Shown here: positions 6,128 to 14,159 of the stretch, piece after piece
How the letters are laid out: every line of letters begins with the position of its first letter
Numbering within the stretch: the stretch's first letter is position 1
Assembly (NCBI GenBank): GCA_020634395.1
Contig: JACKBU010000049.1
Span: forward strand, 1-15,553
Direction: 5' to 3'
DNA: 15,553 nt
Source of the DNA: Ardenticatenaceae bacterium
GTDB lineage: Bacteria > Chloroflexota > Anaerolineae > Promineifilales > Promineifilaceae
Notes under the pieces: model-generated
Told to the model about the DNA's origin: nothing
The model's input: only the letters and a program-made list of their open reading frames with translations
Databases searched by the model: none
Made by a program: the position numbers and the translations under genes

Positions 6128-6454
6128 CCGTGGGTGCGGGGGATGGCGGCCCCGGCCGGGTGCAAGGCCAGCGGCTGTGGGTGGGGCCGGTGCGGGGATG
6201 GGGAGCGAGTTTGGGGAAGACGATTTCCCTGCTATCTTTCTCCATCGCGCGCATTTTTGCATTGCCAACAACCGTAGTTCTTTCTGTTCATTGCCATCTA
6301 TCGTTCTGCTATCACTATTGTCGCAATTCCCACCAAACACCTAAAAAGTACACGTGTTCCATGCCAATTTGCTGGTAAACTATGATGAATGCTGCCCAAA
6401 AGCCTATCAATAATATCTGGTGCGAGCCGACCGATACTTTGAGGACTTGGCCGA

Positions 6455-9400
6455 ATGATCGATTTCACTGCCTACATACCCAAAGACCGCCTCTACGCCC
6501 TCGCCCATAACGAGAAGCTGCCCAACCGCGCCAGCGGCGCTGCCCTGTTCGTGGATGTATCTGGGTTCACCCCACTCACCCGCGCCTTTGCCCAATCCCT
6601 CGGCAAGAAACATGGCGCGGAAGCGCTGTTGAACGTGCTCAACCCACTGTTCGAGGCGCTCATCGAACCGGTGCATCGCTTTGGCGGCAGCGTTATTGGC
6701 TTTGCCGGCGACGCCATCACCTGTTGGTTCGACGATTCGGCGAACTTCGCCGACCGAGACTTGACAGGTTTCCAAAAACCTGTCAAGTCTGACCTGCGGG
6801 CAGTTGCGGCTGGATTGGCAATGCAGGAGAGGATAGCGCAGTTCGCCGCCATTCCTGCGCCAACAGGGGTGGAAATCTCTTTGCGCGTGAAGGCGGGCAT
6901 TGCCGCCGGCTCAGCGCGGCGCTTCCTCGTCGGCGACCCGGCCATCCAGCGCATCGACGCGCTGGTGGGGTCGCTGGTGGTGCGCATGGCCGCTGCCGAG
7001 AAGCGGGCGCGGCAGGGGGAGGTGGTTGTTAGTCGGGAAGTAGCCGTGAGTTTGGGTGATGCTTTGCGCGTTAGAGAATGGCGCGACGGGGAGCAACACG
7101 CCGTCGTTGCAGGATTGGCTGTTGCTGTCCAGCCAACCCCGTGGCCGATACTCCTCCAAGAGGCGTTGCCCGCCGAGTTATCCCGCGAGTGGGTACTGCC
7201 AACAGTTTATGAACAACTGCACAGCAGCAGCGGCATCCTGGGCGACCTGCGGCCGGTGACGCCGCTGATGCTCCAGTTTGGCGGGATTGATTTCGACGAG
7301 GATGAGGCGGCGGGTGAAAAACTGGATGCCTTCATTACCTGGGTGCAGCGTATTGTTCATCATCATGGCGGTGTGCTGCTGGAGCTGACCATTGGCGACA
7401 AGGGCGCTTTCATTTATGCGCCGTTTGGCGCGCCGCAGGCGCATGAAAATGACCCGGCGCGAGCGATGCGGGCAGCGTTGGCTTTGCGCGACTTGCCGCC
7501 TGACCTGGCTGAGTTTATCACGCCCCTGCAAATTGGGTTGACGCGGGGGGAGGTGTGGACGGGGAGTTGTGGCGGCAACGGCCGTTACACCTATGGCGTG
7601 ATGGGCAGCGATGTCAGTTTGGCGGCGCGTTTGATGAGCCACGCTCAGCCGGGGCAAGTTCTTGTCTCCGGCCGCATGAGTGAATACCCTGGATTTCGGC
7701 TGCAATTCGTCGGCGAGTTGGCGGTGAAGGGATTCGCGCAGCCGGTGCCCACCTACAGTTTGCTGGGGGAATTGTTGGGGGCAGAGCTGGTATTCGCTAC
7801 GCCGATGGTCGGGCGCACGGCCGAATTGCAGCAGTTGGTGGTTTTCGCGCAGCCCTTATTTGCGGGCAAGTTGGCGGGCACGGCCGTCATCTACGGTGAA
7901 GCGGGCATTGGCAAATCTCGCCTGGCCTATGCCTTGCGCCAGCGTATCGCCCCCCCTCAATCCCCGGGGGGGAAGCAAAGGGGGGAAATTTCCTGGTTCA
8001 CCGGTCAAACCGACCAGATTTTGCGGCAGGCGTTCAATCCGTTCGTTTACTGGCTCAAGGGTTACTTCAATCAGTCACCCGACGACACAACAGCACAGAA
8101 CAAAGCCCGTTTTGACGACCGTTTCCGCGAGCTAATCGCCAATCTCCAATCCTTATCCCTCACGCCCCACGCCCTCATCGCCGAATTGGTTCGCACCCAA
8201 TCTTTTCTCGGCGCACTTCTGGGGCTGCATTGGGATGGCTCGCTTTACCAGCAGTTGGATGACCCGAAATTGCGCTATCAGAATACGGTAACGGCCGTTA
8301 GAACCCTCATCCTCGCCGAAAGCAGACTGCGCCCCGTCGTGTTTGAACTGGAAGACGGCCACTGGCTCGACGAATCCTCGCGTGACCTCCTGCTGGCGCT
8401 GAGTCGCACTGTCTCAGCCTACCCACTGCTTATCCTCATCACCTCCCGCTACCATGATGACGGCACCAAACCAGCCTTCGCCCTTGACGAAGAAATGCCC
8501 ACCCGCACCCTCGACCTCACTGCGCTTTCACGAGAGGCAGTGGCAGAACAAACCCTGGCCATCCTCGGCGGGCCAGCCGATCCAGCTTTGCTAACCTTGC
8601 TCTGGGAACGAAGCCGCGCCAACCCGTTTTTTGTGGAGCAGATGCTGTTGCATTTTCGGGAAACGGGGGCGTTGGCGCAGACGCCCACCGGCGATTGGGG
8701 ATTAGAAACTATTCCCAGCGATTTACCTGTGAACGTTAACACCATGCTCATTGCCCGCATTGACCGCCTGACCCAACAGGTTAAGCAGGTTGTGCAAGTT
8801 GCGGCCGTGCTGGGGCGCGAATTTGATGTGCAGTTGCTGTCCAATATGCTACGGGCTGATGTGTTGCCAGAGGTAGAACAAGCCGAAAGCGAACAAATCT
8901 GGGCGCTGCTGCACGAGTTGCGCTATATCTTCAAACATGCCCTGTTACGGGATGCCGCCTATGAGATGCAGTTGCGTACCCGTTTGCGTGAACTACATTT
9001 GCTGGCGGCAAATACCGCCGAGCAAGTCTATGCCGACCAACTGCCCAACACCTATGACACGTTGGCTTATCACTACCACTCAGCCTATCAGTTAGGGGCG
9101 GAAACGGCGCTTGAAAAAGCCTGTGAGTACCTGCTTAAAGCTGGCAAAACCGCGCAAGAGAATTACGCCAACGAGGTTGCCCTGGCATATTACGAGAAAC
9201 TATTGCCCCTGATAAAGGATGCCCAAGCACAAATTGAAATTTATTTCAAGATCGGCGCTGTGCTGGAAGTGATGGGAAAACTTAGCGAAGCTGAAAAGCG
9301 CTATCGCGTTGCATTGACCCTGGCCGATGCGAACGTCACCGCGCAGGCCACCGCAAAATACAGTTTGGGTAGGACATTCTACCTACAGGGCAATTACACA

Positions 9401-10447
9401 CGGGCTTTAGATTCGCTGGATCAAGCGCGGACCGCTTGGGAAACATTGCACGACTCGCTTGGCATGAGCCGCGTGTTGCGTGAAATCGGTAACTTATATT
9501 TTGTGCGGGCAGAGTATGTTCCCGCGCAGGCGATTTATAACGAAAGTCTGGCGCTGGCACGGCAGGGGGATAGCCAAGCGCATCAGATGCATGCGGCAGG
9601 CGCCCTGCAGGGATTGGGGAATATTATGATTATGCTAGGGGATACCATTTCCGCGCAGGCATTTTATACAGAGTGTCTGTACTTGTGGCGGTTGATCGAC
9701 AACAAACGAGGCCTTGCCGCAACGCTAAACAATTTGGGGGGGTGCGCCTATGTGCGGGGCGATTACCTGGACGCCCTGCGCCTATTTGGAGAGAGTTTGA
9801 GCATCAAACGCATGATGGGGGATAAACATGGGATTGCCGCCTCCCTTGGCAGTATGGGCAATGCGAAATTGGGTTTAGGTGATTACACGGCCGCCCGGCT
9901 CCTCCAAGAAGAAAGTTTGGCGCTATACCGTGAATCGGGAAGCAAGGGGATGGTTGTTCGAGCAAGCACGAACCTGGCGCTAGTTGTTTTTGCGCAAGGA
10001 GAGTTGGATGCGGCGCGGGCGTTGCTAAACGAAGCCCTGCAACTAGCTCAAGCCCTCGACGCGAAGTATGATATTGCCTCTGTCCTACAAGTCTTGGGTC
10101 TCATTGATATTGTGGAGAACAAGCCTGAAGCCCGCGCCCGCATCTTAGCCAGTTTGCGTATGCGCGTAGAATTGGGCGAAATACTCTCGCAAACGTCCCC
10201 GCTAATTGGTCTAGCCGGACTGGCGTTACGCGAAGGGAAGGCGCAGTATGCCGCACAGTTATTGGGCGTGGTGGATATGACCCTCAAGGCGCTTAACGCG
10301 GTTCCTGAACTTGAATCCAAGAACTTTCACGCCCAAACCCTCGCCGACGCCCGTGCAGAACTGGGCGAGGAAGCGTTCAATGCGGCGTGGGCGGAAGGGA
10401 GTCGCTGGTCGCTGGAGGAAGCGATTGCATTCGCGCTAAACGCATGA
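6455..10447 (+). CDS. Double adenylate/guanylate cyclase domain - STAND ATPase - TPR signalling protein
   Basis: The 1330-residue protein has four parts. Cyclase domain 1 (about 25-225) has both metal aspartates, D34 in FVDVSGFTPLT and D86 in GFAGDAI. Cyclase domain 2 (about 268-438) has lost the first aspartate (QFGGIDF) but keeps DKG (315-317) and R392 in VSLAARL, with serine replacing the usual asparagine. An AAA/STAND ATPase follows, with Walker A GEAGIGKS (481-488) and Walker B VVFELEDGHW (628-637), then FKHALLRDAAYE (826-837). From about 905 to 1240, TPRs run to the end. This is the order of mammalian soluble adenylyl cyclase: one active site built from two unlike cyclase halves, with a large regulatory tail. 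It likely makes cAMP in the cytoplasm. The ATG follows GAGGA (6441-6445). Two palindromic elements lie in frame at 6757-6790 and 7950-7985. Confidence 0.88.
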   Translation: MIDFTAYIPKDRLYALAHNEKLPNRASGAALFVDVSGFTPLTRAFAQSLGKKHGAEALLNVLNPLFEALIEPVHRFGGSVIGFAGDAITCWFDDSANFADRDLTGFQKPVKSDLRAVAAGLAMQERIAQFAAIPAPTGVEISLRVKAGIAAGSARRFLVGDPAIQRIDALVGSLVVRMAAAEKRARQGEVVVSREVAVSLGDALRVREWRDGEQHAVVAGLAVAVQPTPWPILLQEALPAELSREWVLPTVYEQLHSSSGILGDLRPVTPLMLQFGGIDFDEDEAAGEKLDAFITWVQRIVHHHGGVLLELTIGDKGAFIYAPFGAPQAHENDPARAMRAALALRDLPPDLAEFITPLQIGLTRGEVWTGSCGGNGRYTYGVMGSDVSLAARLMSHAQPGQVLVSGRMSEYPGFRLQFVGELAVKGFAQPVPTYSLLGELLGAELVFATPMVGRTAELQQLVVFAQPLFAGKLAGTAVIYGEAGIGKSRLAYALRQRIAPPQSPGGKQRGEISWFTGQTDQILRQAFNPFVYWLKGYFNQSPDDTTAQNKARFDDRFRELIANLQSLSLTPHALIAELVRTQSFLGALLGLHWDGSLYQQLDDPKLRYQNTVTAVRTLILAESRLRPVVFELEDGHWLDESSRDLLLALSRTVSAYPLLILITSRYHDDGTKPAFALDEEMPTRTLDLTALSREAVAEQTLAILGGPADPALLTLLWERSRANPFFVEQMLLHFRETGALAQTPTGDWGLETIPSDLPVNVNTMLIARIDRLTQQVKQVVQVAAVLGREFDVQLLSNMLRADVLPEVEQAESEQIWALLHELRYIFKHALLRDAAYEMQLRTRLRELHLLAANTAEQVYADQLPNTYDTLAYHYHSAYQLGAETALEKACEYLLKAGKTAQENYANEVALAYYEKLLPLIKDAQAQIEIYFKIGAVLEVMGKLSEAEKRYRVALTLADANVTAQATAKYSLGRTFYLQGNYTRALDSLDQARTAWETLHDSLGMSRVLREIGNLYFVRAEYVPAQAIYNESLALARQGDSQAHQMHAAGALQGLGNIMIMLGDTISAQAFYTECLYLWRLIDNKRGLAATLNNLGGCAYVRGDYLDALRLFGESLSIKRMMGDKHGIAASLGSMGNAKLGLGDYTAARLLQEESLALYRESGSKGMVVRASTNLALVVFAQGELDAARALLNEALQLAQALDAKYDIASVLQVLGLIDIVENKPEARARILASLRMRVELGEILSQTSPLIGLAGLALREGKAQYAAQLLGVVDMTLKALNAVPELESKNFHAQTLADARAELGEEAFNAAWAEGSRWSLEEAIAFALNA
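6757..6790. repeat. 34-bp perfect palindromic element inside the cyclase gene
   Basis: AGACTTGACAGGTTT (6757-6771), a CCAA loop and its exact reverse complement (6776-6790) form a 15-bp perfect stem. It is translated in frame as part of DRDLTGFQKPVKSD, in the stretch after the second metal aspartate of cyclase domain 1. There the family usually runs directly from the strand to the next helix (LRAVAAGLAM). It looks like an inserted palindromic repeat that kept the frame open. Confidence 0.8.
7950..7985. repeat. GC-rich palindromic element inside the cyclase gene
   Basis: A run of seven C followed by TCAATCCCCGGGGGGGAAGC and AAAGGGGGG. The outer arms CCCCCCT (7951-7957) and AGGGGGG (7979-7985) pair, and CCCCGGGG inside is itself a palindrome. 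It is read in frame as APPQSPGGKQRG between helix LRQRI and the strand EISWFTGQ of the ATPase domain, a position where relatives have a short loop. It resembles dispersed C/G-run repeats seen in cyanobacteria and other filamentous bacteria. Confidence 0.6.
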
Positions 10448-10610
10448 CCCATCTATCATCCCGTTTCCCGCCTTGCATCTTGTCAACTGCATTTACCCAG
10501 ACCCTGCCCTGCCCAACGGTCGTTCCGGGCCACTGAAGACGCCAGACATGAGTGGAAACGTGAAGATTTCCGAAGGAAGTGAACAAACAATATCAAACAG
10601 GAGATGAATG

Positions 10611-11489
10611 ATGCAAATCGGTTTACAAATTCCGTCGTTTAAGTATCCGGGGGGAACGGCCGTTATCCGTCCCAAACTCAAAGAGATCGTCACCACTGCT
10701 GAAGCAGCAGGCTTTTACAGCCTGTGGGTGATGGACCATTATTACCAAATTAAGGGATTATTCGGTGAAGCGTACACCGACCCGATGTTGGAAAGCTACA
10801 CCACGCTCGGGTATCTGGCCGGACTCACGGAAAAGGCGTATCTTGGCGTCCTGGTCACGGGCGTCATCTATCGCCATCCCTCCGTGCTGCTGAAGATGGT
10901 TAACACCCTCGATATTCTCTCTGGCGGTCGCGCCTATTTGGGCATTGGCGCGGCCTGGTATGAGGACGAAGCAAAAGGCTTTGGCATTCCCTACCCGTCT
11001 ACATCCGAACGCTTTGAGCAGCTAGAGGACAATCTGCGGCTGGCAAAGGCGCTTTGGGCCAGTGATGAGACATCCTTTGCGGGCACGCATTTTGCGGCGC
11101 CGGCAATCACCAACAACCCCCGCCCGCTTTCAACCCCGCATCCGCGCATCATGATTGGCGGCACCGGGCCGAAGAAGACGCTGCGCATGGTGGCGCAGTA
11201 CGCTGACGCCTGCAACATTGGCGATTGGGTAGGCAAAGAAAATATGCAGAAAGCGCTGGATACCCTCAAGGCGCATTGCCAAACGCTGGGGCGCGATTAT
11301 GCCAGTGTGGAAAAAACATCACTTGGCACGGTGCATCTTTCGGCGAAGGATACGGCCGCCAGCACCATCAACCGCATCCAGGAACTTGCCGCAATGGGCT
11401 TTACCCACGCCATCTTCAACATGCCAGACGTGTACAAGATCACGCCGCTGGAAATCTTTGCCAACGAGATTATTCCGGCGGTAGCGTAG
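10611..11489 (+). CDS. LLM-class F420-dependent oxidoreductase
   Basis: The 292-residue protein has the luciferase-like monooxygenase barrel. MQIGLQIPSF forms the first strand, AAGFYSLWVMDHYYQI follows, then LGVLVTGVIYRHPSVLLKMV, LDILSGGRAYLGIGAAWYEDE and RIMIGGTGPKKTLRMVAQYA. The GIGAAW and GGTGPKKTL motifs are those of the F420-binding branch (TIGR03560-like) rather than FMN-only luciferases. Such enzymes move hydride between F420 and an unknown substrate in the cytoplasm. The chosen ATG at 10611 lies seven bases after AGGAG (10599-10603); two other ATGs (10604, 10608) are too close or out of frame. There is 160 bp of non-coding sequence upstream in which I see no clear promoter. The lipoprotein gene follows after 46 bases, so the two may be co-transcribed. 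Confidence 0.88.
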   Translation: MQIGLQIPSFKYPGGTAVIRPKLKEIVTTAEAAGFYSLWVMDHYYQIKGLFGEAYTDPMLESYTTLGYLAGLTEKAYLGVLVTGVIYRHPSVLLKMVNTLDILSGGRAYLGIGAAWYEDEAKGFGIPYPSTSERFEQLEDNLRLAKALWASDETSFAGTHFAAPAITNNPRPLSTPHPRIMIGGTGPKKTLRMVAQYADACNIGDWVGKENMQKALDTLKAHCQTLGRDYASVEKTSLGTVHLSAKDTAASTINRIQELAAMGFTHAIFNMPDVYKITPLEIFANEIIPAVA

Positions 11490-11535
11490 GTCGGATTGGC
11501 AATCTGGCCTGTAAAGCACTGCAAGGGTTTGTTGA

Positions 11536-12996
11536 ATGGAAATCTTACGCAATGGCACACAGCGCGTTCGGTGGTATTGGTTTTTGATGTTGTTGTTGGC
11601 GGCTTGCCAGCAAACGCCGCCATCTGATTCACCAACACCCGCTCTAACAGACCCCGCGCAATCTGTTTTCCAAGTCGAATCAACAGGAACGGCCGTTCCC
11701 ACCCCAACGGCCGTTCCCACTAAAACCGCCGTGCCAACACCAATCCCTACCAAAATGGTTGCGTCAACAGCTGTTCCTACCGAAACCGCCACGCCAACAC
11801 CAATCTCTACCCAAACGGTTACGCCAACGGCCATTCCCACCGAAGAAACCCATTTCCAACTGACCGCCACCCTGCCCGACCCTATTCAACGATTATGGCT
11901 CGCGCCAGACGGCCGTCCCTGGGCCGTTACCGCCAACGCCCTCTACGCCTATCGGGATGGTGAGTGGCAAGTGGAGCAGCAAGGAAGTGCCATCATTTTG
12001 GGACAAGATAGCGAAGGGCGAGCCTGGGTCATGCTGGACACGGCGTTAGCCGTTTATACGGCGGGGGAATGGCAGCGTTATGGCCCTGCCTGGGACGCGG
12101 CAGCGTTGACCAATCCCGAAGACGGCGTGACCGGCCTGGCTGTGGATCGGCAAGGGCGGGTGTGGGTGGCGCACGGCCGTAACGGGCTGCATCGCTTTGA
12201 TCCGGCAGCCCAGCAGTGGCAAACCTTACGCGCCGCCGACCTCGGCTATCCGCCGCCGCCCGATGAAGATATCGAATTCGCCGCTTATGATCCCCATCTT
12301 TTCTTCACCGGTGCGGCATTGGGCAGTTTCGGCAATGTTTGGGTCAGCGCCTGCCCCCTGCTTGTGTGGGAAGATGGCCCCATTAGCCACGAGTTGCGGG
12401 ACGGCAACGGCGTTCGTTGGTTTGATGGCGACAGCTGGGGCGGGCCAGACATCACGGCTAACCGCTGCGTTTGGGGAGTGTCGGCAGACGGGCTAGGGCG
12501 CGTCTGGATCGCCGGCCCCAAAAACGATTTATGGAGCGGAGAGGATGACTTCATCCGCTACGTGCCAGAGGGGGGGTGGGAACGGCCGTCCATCCCCCAC
12601 GATGAAGCCCTTTACGGCGACCGTCCCCATTTTGTCAGCCGTGTTTGGCTGGATGGCGATGTTGCCTGGCTGTTTGTGGAATATCGCGGTGGTGCCTCTT
12701 TTCCGGCTCCGGCGGTGTATGTGGGGCAAGATGGCCGTTGGCAAACAGTCGCCGATGAATTAGGGGGCACGATTGCCTTTGGCGGCAATGGCGAAGCGTG
12801 GGTTTGGGTTACAGATATAGCAATGGTAGGCGATAAGACGCTCTTTGGCTTGCAACATTTCCAGAATGGAATGTGGACGGCCGTGCCCACCCCGCCTGAT
12901 TTTTTTGATTTTGATATGTTGCTGCTGGTGGATGGGAACGGCCGTCTTTGGATCACCGGTTCGGATAACGCGTCTATTTGGCATTACGACCCATAA
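11536..12996 (+). CDS. Lipoprotein with Thr/Pro linker and sensor-type beta-propeller
   Basis: The 486-residue protein begins with a signal peptide: positive residues R10 and R12, a hydrophobic core WFLMLLL and the lipobox L21-A-A-C24. It should therefore be lipid-anchored on the outside of the membrane. Residues about 28-108 form a low-complexity Thr/Pro/Ala linker with PT-x-TAVPT-type repeats. From about 110 onward come propeller blades of the two-component-regulator type: LWLAPDGRPWAVTANALYAY, LAVDRQGRVWVAHGRNGLHR, VSADGLGRVWIAG and LVDGNGRLWITG. The blade pattern D-G-x-G-x-x-W-x-x-T/G resembles the ligand-sensing part of hybrid histidine kinases, but no kinase is attached or nearby. AAGGG (11523-11527) is well placed for the ATG. 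Seven copies of ACGGCCGT lie inside this one gene. Confidence 0.85.
   Translation: MEILRNGTQRVRWYWFLMLLLAACQQTPPSDSPTPALTDPAQSVFQVESTGTAVPTPTAVPTKTAVPTPIPTKMVASTAVPTETATPTPISTQTVTPTAIPTEETHFQLTATLPDPIQRLWLAPDGRPWAVTANALYAYRDGEWQVEQQGSAIILGQDSEGRAWVMLDTALAVYTAGEWQRYGPAWDAAALTNPEDGVTGLAVDRQGRVWVAHGRNGLHRFDPAAQQWQTLRAADLGYPPPPDEDIEFAAYDPHLFFTGAALGSFGNVWVSACPLLVWEDGPISHELRDGNGVRWFDGDSWGGPDITANRCVWGVSADGLGRVWIAGPKNDLWSGEDDFIRYVPEGGWERPSIPHDEALYGDRPHFVSRVWLDGDVAWLFVEYRGGASFPAPAVYVGQDGRWQTVADELGGTIAFGGNGEAWVWVTDIAMVGDKTLFGLQHFQNGMWTAVPTPPDFFDFDMLLLVDGNGRLWITGSDNASIWHYDP
11725..11844 (+). repeat. 60-bp tandem repeat coding the lipoprotein linker
   Basis: Two adjacent 60-bp units (11725-11784, 11785-11844), each starting ACCGCC, encode 20-residue units TAVPTPIPTKMVASTAVPTE and TATPTPISTQTVTPTAIPTE. 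They differ at roughly a dozen bases. Shorter AVPT units precede them. Such repeats change linker length by slippage or recombination without breaking the frame. Confidence 0.75.
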
Positions 12997-13200
12997 TAGG
13001 GGGTGCTGACGGTATCAGGTACGGCCTGTTTGAGGCTGGCCGCGGGGCTGATGCAGTAGCGCCCGGCCCGCTGATGTGACAAGCGGCACAGGGAAATGTG
13101 ACATTCAGTACTGGAAAATTGAGGGTGGCTGACGGAAGCTACAGGTGCGAATGCATGTGCATATTGGGGTGCGCTGGCAGGAGCCGCAAAGGAGCGAACG

Positions 13201-14058
13201 ATGAGTGATCGTAAGAAAGTGACGTTAACTACGCTATTCCAGAAAATGGCCAACGGGGAGCCTATTACCTGGTTGACTGGCTATGATTACCCCACCGCCT
13301 ATTTCCATGAGCAGGCCGGCATTGACATGATCCTGGTGGGCGACAGCCTGGGCATGACCATGTTGGGCTACGACAGCACCCTGCCGGTGACCATGGACGA
13401 CATGGTCCGGCATACGGCGGCGGTGCGGCGCGGCGCGCCCAAGGCTTTTGTCATTGGCGATATGCCCTACATGAGCTACCAGCCCAGTGTTGAGACGGCT
13501 ATCCGCAGTGCCGGCCGTTTTATGGCCGAGACGGGCTGCGATGCCATCAAGCTGGAGGGCGGGGCGGAGATGGCCGACCGCATTGCCGGGATTGTGGCCG
13601 CCGGCATCCCGGCCATGGGGCACCTGGGGTTGACGCCGCAGAGTGCCAGCGCGCTGGGTGGCTTCCGGCTGCAGGGCAAGAGTGCGCTGCAAGCCAAGAA
13701 GATTGTGGATGACGCCAAGGCGCTGGAAAAGGCTGGGGCGTTTTGCATCTTGTTGGAGTTGGTGCCCGACCGCCTGTGCCAGCTCATCACTGAGCGCGCC
13801 GAGCATTGTATTATCATGAGCCTGGGGTCTGGGCCGCATGCCCACGGCCAACTGCTTATCTACCATGACCTGTTTGGCCTGTATCCCAAGTTCACGCCGC
13901 GCATGGCTAAGGTGTATGGCAACGCCGGCGAGGTGATCCTGAATGGGGTGAAGGCGTATGTGGCTGAAGTGACGAGTGGGGCATTCCCCCGGCCGGAGAA
14001 TTACTTTGGCATGAAGGATGAGGAGTACCAGGAGTTGTTGAATTTGCTGGAAGATTGA
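13201..14058 (+). CDS. panB: 3-methyl-2-oxobutanoate hydroxymethyltransferase (ketopantoate hydroxymethyltransferase)
   Basis: PanB makes ketopantoate from alpha-ketoisovalerate and 5,10-methylene-tetrahydrofolate, the first committed step to pantothenate and CoA. The 285-residue protein keeps the family's active site: D48 in LVGDSLGMT, D87 in IGDMPYM and E119 in KLEGG bind the metal and substrate, H141 lies in GHLGLTPQS, and E186 in LLELVPD is the catalytic base position. It differs from the standard form in two places. The usual GIGAG loop is SLGSG (207-211), and the C-terminus is extended with RPENYFGMKDEEYQELL. AAAGGAG upstream supports the ATG at 13201. No panC or panD is adjacent; instead an unknown gene follows. 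The upstream 204 bp (12997-13200) is non-coding, with only a weak stem (CGGCC/GGCCG near 13022-13042). Confidence 0.9.
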   Translation: MSDRKKVTLTTLFQKMANGEPITWLTGYDYPTAYFHEQAGIDMILVGDSLGMTMLGYDSTLPVTMDDMVRHTAAVRRGAPKAFVIGDMPYMSYQPSVETAIRSAGRFMAETGCDAIKLEGGAEMADRIAGIVAAGIPAMGHLGLTPQSASALGGFRLQGKSALQAKKIVDDAKALEKAGAFCILLELVPDRLCQLITERAEHCIIMSLGSGPHAHGQLLIYHDLFGLYPKFTPRMAKVYGNAGEVILNGVKAYVAEVTSGAFPRPENYFGMKDEEYQELLNLLED

Positions 14059-14159
14059 GTGATTGCCTGAAGGGGTTGGGCGGCTGCACCCGGCCGGGTA
14101 TGGCCAGCCCCACCATGATTGCCGTTATTTTCCCCCGAACCACTGAGGATGAAATCGTG

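Noticed and set aside
6062..6340. Minus-strand ORF of 92 codons between the beta-helix remnant and the cyclase gene
   Set aside because: It is Pro/Arg/Ser-rich, with no family signature and no ribosome site. The stretch is better described as non-coding.
6376..6381. TAAACT as a -10 box for the cyclase gene (also TAATAT at 6411-6416)
   Set aside because: No acceptable -35 lies at the right distance for either, so I could not choose a promoter.
13234..13866. Minus-strand ORF of 210 codons opposite panB
   Set aside because: PanB is certain from its active-site motifs; the opposite frame is an artefact of codon bias.
14055..14159. TTG start for the 437-residue protein, overlapping the panB stop
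   Set aside because: The 35-residue extension is Gly/Pro-rich with no similarity to a domain start, while the ATG at 14160 has a ribosome site and begins a regular helical segment.
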